A stretch of 64,000 nt of DNA from NCBI GenBank assembly GCA_019425015.1, contig JAHYYJ010000013.1, positions 1 to 64,000 of the forward strand, in the 5' to 3' direction. This document shows positions 59,151 through 64,000 of this stretch, one piece after another. A program made the translations under genes and the position numbers. Within the stretch, counting starts at the first letter, position 1. Each line of letters opens with the position of its first letter. The notes beneath the pieces were generated by a model. That model was not told where the DNA came from. It did no database searches and saw only the letters and a list, made by a program, of their open reading frames with translations. Origin of the DNA: Collinsella sp. Lineage in GTDB: Bacteria > Actinomycetota > Coriobacteriia > Coriobacteriales > Coriobacteriaceae.

Positions 59151-61304
59151 ATGACCGAAGATATCCCCCTTGAAATCACTTCGAGCGACATGGCCAATCT
59201 GCCCATATTCATCGCCGTCCTTATCGTGGCCACCGTCGTCGTGCGCGTGTATTTTTCAATCAAACACAATGAAAAGCCGCCCATTGCCCGCGTCTTTTGG
59301 TGCGCGACGCTCCTCATCCCGCTCGGCGTGGTAGCTGCATGGATTACGAATCAATTGCTCGTAAATGAGGACAGTTCCCTATGGGTCCTTTCTTATTCGG
59401 CGCTCGGTGCTGCCGCCGTCATACTTCTTGTCGAACCCTTGGTTTCGGGACTTATCGACCAAACCGATCTTGCGACGGGAACGGTTGCCTGTATTTGCCG
59501 TGACATCCTTGTCATCGCCGCTGTTTCAGCGCTCTCGTTCGTTTCACTCGAAATTGCCTGTAACGAAACGTTCTATCGCATTCCCGCCAACTCATTCGGG
59601 TTTTCCGTCGGGCTGCTCGCAACGGTTCTGCTCTCCCTTTATTTGCTGGGACAGCGTCATGGAGGCGTCATGGCCCTCGTGCCCGTCGTCTGCTGCATCC
59701 TTGGCGTTGCCGAGCACTTCGTCATAACGTTTAAAGGCGAGGCCATCCTGCCAAGCGATATCTTGGCCCTTGGCACCGCAATGGAAGTGAGCGAGGGATA
59801 CGAGTTTACCTTTACCGCCGGAATCGTAACCTCTCTCGCCCTGCTGGAGATTTCCCTGGGGCTTCTTTCTCTTATCCGACCGCGAAAGCTCCGTACGCCC
59901 ACCCATGTCTTCCCCGCAATCGCCGCCAACCTCTGTGCTTTTCTGCTCGTGATCGTTGTGGGGCTCTCGGGCTTTTCCAGCATCGACTTGGAGCAGGCGC
60001 TGGATTTTGGATTTGACCGTTGGCAGCCCATCACCACGTATGCGTCTCAGGGTTTTATCACTTCGTTCACCGAAATGGTTAACGAGTTGCCCATTGAGAA
60101 GCCCGAAGACTATACGCCCGATGAGGCGCAGAGCATCGAGCAGGAGCTCGCCGCCGCCTACGACAGCACGTATGGCTCGAGCGAGCAGCGCGCGGCGGCC
60201 GTTGCCCAGTTCAATGAAATCAAGCCGACGATTGTTGCCGTCATGAACGAGAGTTTTAGTGACCTTTCGTGCTTTGAGCAGCTCCAGGCGGCCGGGTACA
60301 CCGGCCCTGCATTCTACAACTCGCTTCCCGACACACTTGTTCGCGGCACCATGCTCGCTTCGGTCGCCGGTGGCGGAACGGCGAACTCCGAATTCGAATT
60401 TTTGACCGGAGCGACAACGGCCTTTGTCGGATTAGGCAAAATCCCTTATCAGCTGTATCAGATGAATGGCGTCAACAGCCTGGCAAAGAACCTCAAGGAG
60501 CTTGGGTATACCGCTACCGCTATGCACCCGCAAAACCCCGTCAACTACCATCGAGATAAAATCTATCAGCAGCTGGGCTTTGGAGACTTTCTTTCAATCG
60601 GCGATTTCGAAGGTGCACCCTGTTACCATGCCGGCGTATGCGACTACGCCACCTACGACAAGATACTCGACCTGCTTAGAACCGACGAAGCCCCGCAGTT
60701 CATCTTTGACGTCACGATGCAAAATCACGGCGGCTACGACTATGGCACCGTTCCCGCCGAGGAGCTGACAAACTATTGGGTCGAGGGAGCCAGCGAGGGC
60801 GCCAATAGCGCGCTCAACACCTATCTCACCTGCATCAACGCATCCGACCGGGACCTCGAGTACTTTATCAACGAGCTCCGCAATATCGGCAGACCGGTTG
60901 TTCTTGTCTTTTTTGGCGACCATCAGCCGAGCGCCGCAACGACTCTCAACGATGAGCTGTACCCTCAGGAAGATACGGCAAGCCACGCTTTCCGTATCTA
61001 TCAGTCGACCTATTTCGTCTGGGCTAACTATGAAATCGCCGGCAATACCGAGCTCAACGTCTACGACACTGTCGGGGCAAACGAGATTGCAGCCATTACC
61101 CTTAATAAGATCGGCGCCCCGCTCACCGACTATCAAAAGGCCCTGCTTGCAACAAGGTCAGATGTGCCCACCATCAATGTCGCCGGTTATCTCGGTGTCG
61201 ACGGGCTGCGCTACGACTTGGGATCTGAAGACAGCCCATACGCCTCGACGATCGACAAACTGCAGCGCATGCAATACCTCGAGTTCGCCAGCAAAGTTCA
61301 GTAA
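59151..61304 (+). CDS. LtaS-family membrane sulfatase (phosphoglycerol transferase)
   Basis: A 717-residue polytopic membrane enzyme. Roughly seven helices in residues 15-330 precede an extracellular sulfatase-like domain from about residue 365. Catalytic features are VAVMNESFSDLS (metal Glu), the nucleophile Thr in VAGGGTANSEFEFLTG, MQNHGGYDY and FFGDHQPS. Homologues polymerise glycerol-phosphate on lipoteichoic acid or decorate surface glycans with it. GAGG lies seven bases before the ATG at 59151. It is divergent from uvrA. Confidence 0.9.
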   Translation: MTEDIPLEITSSDMANLPIFIAVLIVATVVVRVYFSIKHNEKPPIARVFWCATLLIPLGVVAAWITNQLLVNEDSSLWVLSYSALGAAAVILLVEPLVSGLIDQTDLATGTVACICRDILVIAAVSALSFVSLEIACNETFYRIPANSFGFSVGLLATVLLSLYLLGQRHGGVMALVPVVCCILGVAEHFVITFKGEAILPSDILALGTAMEVSEGYEFTFTAGIVTSLALLEISLGLLSLIRPRKLRTPTHVFPAIAANLCAFLLVIVVGLSGFSSIDLEQALDFGFDRWQPITTYASQGFITSFTEMVNELPIEKPEDYTPDEAQSIEQELAAAYDSTYGSSEQRAAAVAQFNEIKPTIVAVMNESFSDLSCFEQLQAAGYTGPAFYNSLPDTLVRGTMLASVAGGGTANSEFEFLTGATTAFVGLGKIPYQLYQMNGVNSLAKNLKELGYTATAMHPQNPVNYHRDKIYQQLGFGDFLSIGDFEGAPCYHAGVCDYATYDKILDLLRTDEAPQFIFDVTMQNHGGYDYGTVPAEELTNYWVEGASEGANSALNTYLTCINASDRDLEYFINELRNIGRPVVLVFFGDHQPSAATTLNDELYPQEDTASHAFRIYQSTYFVWANYEIAGNTELNVYDTVGANEIAAITLNKIGAPLTDYQKALLATRSDVPTINVAGYLGVDGLRYDLGSEDSPYASTIDKLQRMQYLEFASKVQ

Positions 61305-61449
61305 GCCCGCCCATTCGCTTGGGCCCATCGTATTGCAAGCACGCTCGGCCCAAATGCATCGCAAATGACTCCCGCTCGCAAACGAGGGTACAATGACGCT
61401 CGTGTCACATCGCGGGGCCCCGGCCCCAACATATACAAAGGAGTCATAC

Positions 61450-62280
61450 ATGGGTTGCGAGCACGCACAGGCCGCCGGCGGACAAACGTCGCCGACGCAA
61501 TTTGAGGAGAACACGCTGTCCGAGGTCAAACGCGTCATCGCCGTGCTTTCCGGCAAGGGCGGTGTCGGCAAGTCGTTTGTCACCGGTGCCATCGCCACCG
61601 AGCTTGCCCGCCACGGCCACAAGGTCGGCGTCCTCGATGCCGACATCACCGGTCCCTCTATCCCCAAGATGTTCGGTATGAGCGGACGCCACGTCCATGC
61701 CCTTGGCAACCTTATGCTGCCCGAAATCTCCGAGCACGGCGTCAAGGTCATGAGCTCCAACCTGCTGCTCCAAAACGAGACCGACCCCGTCCTTTGGCGC
61801 GGTCCGGTCATCGCAGGCGCCATTAGGCAGTTCTGGAGCGAGACCTCGTGGGGCCCCATCGACTACCTGCTGGTCGACATGCCTCCGGGAACAGGCGACG
61901 TCGCGCTCACCGTCTTCCAGTCACTGCCCGTCGACGGCATCGTCATCGTCACGAGCCCGCAGGATCTGGTCTCGATGATCGTCGCCAAGGCGGTCAACAT
62001 GGCCGAGAAGATGAACGTCCCCATTCTGGGCATTGTCGAGAACATGAGCTATATTGAGTGCCCCGACTGCGGCAAGAAGATCGAGGTCTTTGGCAAGAGC
62101 AAGCTCCCCGAGGTCGCAGATCGCTATAACCTCGACATCTTGGGCCAGCTTCCCATTAATCCGGCACTCGCCGAGGCCTGCGATAAGGGCGAGGTCGAGA
62201 CCGCGCTGCCCGATGACATGTTGCCCAAGGCAGTCTCTGCCGTCGAGGCCATTACCCCGCACGAGACCGACGAGGCCTAA
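61450..62280 (+). CDS. mrp: Mrp/NBP35-family Fe-S cluster carrier ATPase
   Basis: A 276-residue P-loop ATPase that carries or delivers Fe-S clusters. The deviant Walker A LSGKGGVGKSFV, DADITGPSIPKMFG and VDMPPGTGDVALT are present. The cluster-binding CxxC is in YIECPDCGKKIE. An N-terminal cysteine lies in MGCEHAQ. AAAGGAG precedes the ATG at 61450. The next gene starts directly after its stop. Confidence 0.96.
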   Translation: MGCEHAQAAGGQTSPTQFEENTLSEVKRVIAVLSGKGGVGKSFVTGAIATELARHGHKVGVLDADITGPSIPKMFGMSGRHVHALGNLMLPEISEHGVKVMSSNLLLQNETDPVLWRGPVIAGAIRQFWSETSWGPIDYLLVDMPPGTGDVALTVFQSLPVDGIVIVTSPQDLVSMIVAKAVNMAEKMNVPILGIVENMSYIECPDCGKKIEVFGKSKLPEVADRYNLDILGQLPINPALAEACDKGEVETALPDDMLPKAVSAVEAITPHETDEA

Positions 62281-63552
62281 GTGAACGCGAGCGCCTTCTA
62301 TGACGTCTTGGTAATCGGCGGCGGGGCTTCAGGCCTCGCCGCCGCCATTACAGCCGCACGTGCTGGCAAAAGCGTCTGCATCGTTGAGCGCGATGTCGCC
62401 TGCGGCCTTAAGCTCCTTGCGACCGGCAACGGCCGCTGCAACCTCTCCAACGAATCGATTGATCCTCAGCGGTATAACCACCCCGCATTCGTCGAATCCG
62501 TCATGGGCCCCCAACCCGAACAAGAGCTTATGGGTTTCTTCTCCTCGCTGGGCATCATGACAACCTCCGAGGAAGGCCGACTGTACCCGCGCTCCCTTCG
62601 CGCCGAATCGGTGCGCGACGCGCTTCTCAACGTTTGCGACCGCCTAGGTATCACCTTAATCTGCGGAGCCAACGTTGCCTCGGCACACGAAGCTTCCGAA
62701 GGCTGGGCACTCCAAATAGACCGTCCAGCGCGGGCGCTCAAGGCAAAAAAGCACGACGACCGAAAATCGGAGCTCCGCTCGCTTCGGAAAGCGCTCGCCG
62801 ATGTCCCTCGCAAGAACGAGGCCCTGCAGACACATGCCGCAATTATCGCCACGGGCGGCAACCCCGCCGGCATCGCCGAGACGTTTAGCCTCCCCCTAAC
62901 GCCGCTGCGCCCCGTCCTCTGTCCCGTGTCGGCATCGGTCGTCGGCGACCGGATGGCCCTCAAGGCGTTGGATGGCCTACGCGTCCGCGCCCGCTTGACG
63001 CTCGCCCGTAACCATAGTGAGCTCTGGCACGAAGACGGTGAAGTACTGTTTCGAGCCTTCGGCATCTCGGGCGTCGCTGTCTTCAACCTCTCCCGTCGTA
63101 TCCAGCGCGGCGATACGATCCTGCTCGACGTTTTCCCCGACCTCTCCAAAGACGAGCTGCTCGATATGCTCAACCGGCGCGTTGAGCTGCTCGGCGGCTT
63201 TTCGCCCCGCGATCCCCGTTGGCTCGACGGCATGCTCGCCCCGCAACTCTCCCACGTCGTCTGCACGGCGTTCGAGCAGTGCCATCCAGGCTCCAACGAT
63301 GTCATCCACCTGGTCTCGATCCTCAAGCACTTTAAGTTGCTCGTCGAGGGAACAGCCGAGGAGCGCTCGGCGCAGGTCACGCGTGGTGGCGTATCTGTCG
63401 AGAGCATCTCAACGCCCAGTCTACGCGCGCGCAGCGCTGTCGACGCCCCGCTTTACGTCTGCGGCGAAGCGCTCGACATCGACGCCGATTGCGGAGGCTT
63501 TAACCTTGCGTGGGCCTGGCTCTCGGGCATTCGCGCTGCAAGCAGCCTGTAG
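62281..63552 (+). CDS. NAD(P)/FAD-dependent oxidoreductase, HI0933/BaiN family
   Basis: A 423-residue flavoprotein. It has the FAD motif DVLVIGGGASGLAAAITAAR, the family block CGLKLLATGNGRCNLSN and a C-terminal CGEALDIDADCGGFNLAWAW. Members include BaiN, a bile-acid-metabolism flavoprotein of gut clostridia, but most are uncharacterised. The start is GTG immediately after the mrp stop, with GAGG upstream, so the two are co-translated. Confidence 0.9.
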   Translation: MNASAFYDVLVIGGGASGLAAAITAARAGKSVCIVERDVACGLKLLATGNGRCNLSNESIDPQRYNHPAFVESVMGPQPEQELMGFFSSLGIMTTSEEGRLYPRSLRAESVRDALLNVCDRLGITLICGANVASAHEASEGWALQIDRPARALKAKKHDDRKSELRSLRKALADVPRKNEALQTHAAIIATGGNPAGIAETFSLPLTPLRPVLCPVSASVVGDRMALKALDGLRVRARLTLARNHSELWHEDGEVLFRAFGISGVAVFNLSRRIQRGDTILLDVFPDLSKDELLDMLNRRVELLGGFSPRDPRWLDGMLAPQLSHVVCTAFEQCHPGSNDVIHLVSILKHFKLLVEGTAEERSAQVTRGGVSVESISTPSLRARSAVDAPLYVCGEALDIDADCGGFNLAWAWLSGIRAASSL

Positions 63553-63582
63553 CCGCTCAGTCTATAATCAAAAACGCATTCG

Positions 63583-63615
63583 GGCCGTCTGGGATACCGG
63601 ACGGCCTCTTTCTTG
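63583..63615 (+). terminator. Intrinsic terminator after the flavoprotein gene
   Basis: A 7-bp stem GGCCGTC / GACGGCC (63583-63589 with 63600-63606), followed by TCTTTCTT. Confidence 0.75.
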
Positions 63616-63632
63616 CCTCTAAGGAGACCTCG

Positions 63633-64000
63633 ATGATCGAAATCACCCAAGTCAACGCGTCACTCGATGAAGCCGGCGATGAAAATGCCTGCCTCATTGT
63701 TGGCAAGCGAGTCGCCAAGCGCGTCCTACGTTGCAAGGACTCCGAGATCAAGTCCATCGAGCTCCACCGCAAGTCAATCGACGCTCGCAAAAAACGAGAC
63801 GTCCATTTTATTCTGAGCTTTCGTGTTGAGCTGACTAGTCCCCACCTCGAGCGAGAAGCGGTCGACAGCGTTGCCGAGCGTGACCGCTCGCGCGTACGCG
63901 CGATAGAAGACGATGAGCCTTCATTCCCCTCCCCCGTTTCCGGCGTACCCAAAGAACGCCCCGTCGTTGTCGGCGCCGGATGTGCCGGCCTTTTCGCTGC
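63633..64000 (+). CDS. FAD-dependent dehydrogenase (COG2509-like), partial
   Basis: The gene runs off the right edge; about 122 codons are visible. An N-terminal domain (MIEITQVNASLDEAGDENA, with IELHRKSIDARKKRDVHFIL) precedes a nucleotide-binding motif beginning PVVVGAGCAGLFAA. This arrangement is characteristic of the uncharacterised FAD-dependent dehydrogenases of COG2509. AAGGAG lies six bases before the ATG. Confidence 0.82.
   Translation, partial: MIEITQVNASLDEAGDENACLIVGKRVAKRVLRCKDSEIKSIELHRKSIDARKKRDVHFILSFRVELTSPHLEREAVDSVAERDRSRVRAIEDDEPSFPSPVSGVPKERPVVVGAGCAGLFA

Overview
The window looks like chromosomal DNA of a GC-rich, strictly anaerobic gut actinobacterium of the class Coriobacteriia, and Collinsella is my best guess. 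This is inference from gene content and style: an actinobacterial-type RapZ next to WhiA, a class III (anaerobic) ribonucleotide reductase, AAGGAG-type ribosome binding sites, frequent GTG and TTG starts, tight operons and very GC-rich third positions. There is no rRNA, no CRISPR array and no insertion sequence or phage gene.

Layout. 1-9.4 kb holds mostly minus-strand genes: an amino-acid binding lipoprotein, endonuclease IV, a Gfo/Idh/MocA oxidoreductase, an Fe-S aldo/keto reductase and an O-acetylhomoserine sulfhydrylase. The plus-strand exceptions are a metal-dependent cyclase and a ketopantoate reductase. The sulfhydrylase is preceded by a short cysteine-containing leader ORF and a divergent LysR gene. 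9.5-17 kb carries rnhA, another Gfo/Idh/MocA gene, acylphosphatase, a Fur-family regulator, a HAD phosphatase, a slyD/ureE-like pair, a dipeptidase and a YgjP-type metallopeptidase. 17-22.3 kb has folE-HD-folB (pterin synthesis) and nrdD/nrdG with an NrdR box. 22.5-27.5 kb has six tRNA genes plus a tRNA-Gly remnant, a sigma-factor partner-switching pair (STAS-kinase fusion and SpoIIE-type phosphatase) and a run of long palindromes. 27.5-33.5 kb is a complete oligopeptide ABC operon (oppABCDF order). 33.7-38.9 kb is central glycolysis (gapA-pgk-tpiA-gpmI) followed by secG. 39-41 kb is rapZ-whiA.

41-51.5 kb is an apparent sialic-acid utilisation locus. It runs from a dipeptide-family binding protein through a permease, a permease-ATPase fusion and a second ATPase. 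Two CE7-type esterase homologues follow (one has lost its nucleophile serine), then a NanA-like aldolase, a ROK kinase and NanE. The model is import, possible de-O-acetylation, cleavage to ManNAc, phosphorylation and epimerisation to GlcNAc-6-P. 51.8-64 kb has uvrC, murJ, ybaK, uvrA, an LtaS-type enzyme, an Mrp ATPase, a BaiN-type flavoprotein and the start of an FAD dehydrogenase.

The most unusual material lies between genes. I find three families of long intergenic inverted repeats. In each family the stems differ completely between copies yet stay complementary, while loops or internal loops are nearly identical. Family A is at 1982-2060 and 3146-3224, family B at 22879-22979 and 41728-41825, and family C at 27087-27211 and 27391-27521, with a possible third copy at 19577-19712. 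Compensatory change of this kind indicates selection on structure, either in RNA or in folded single-stranded DNA of a REP-like repeat. I do not recognise any of them as a named RNA family.
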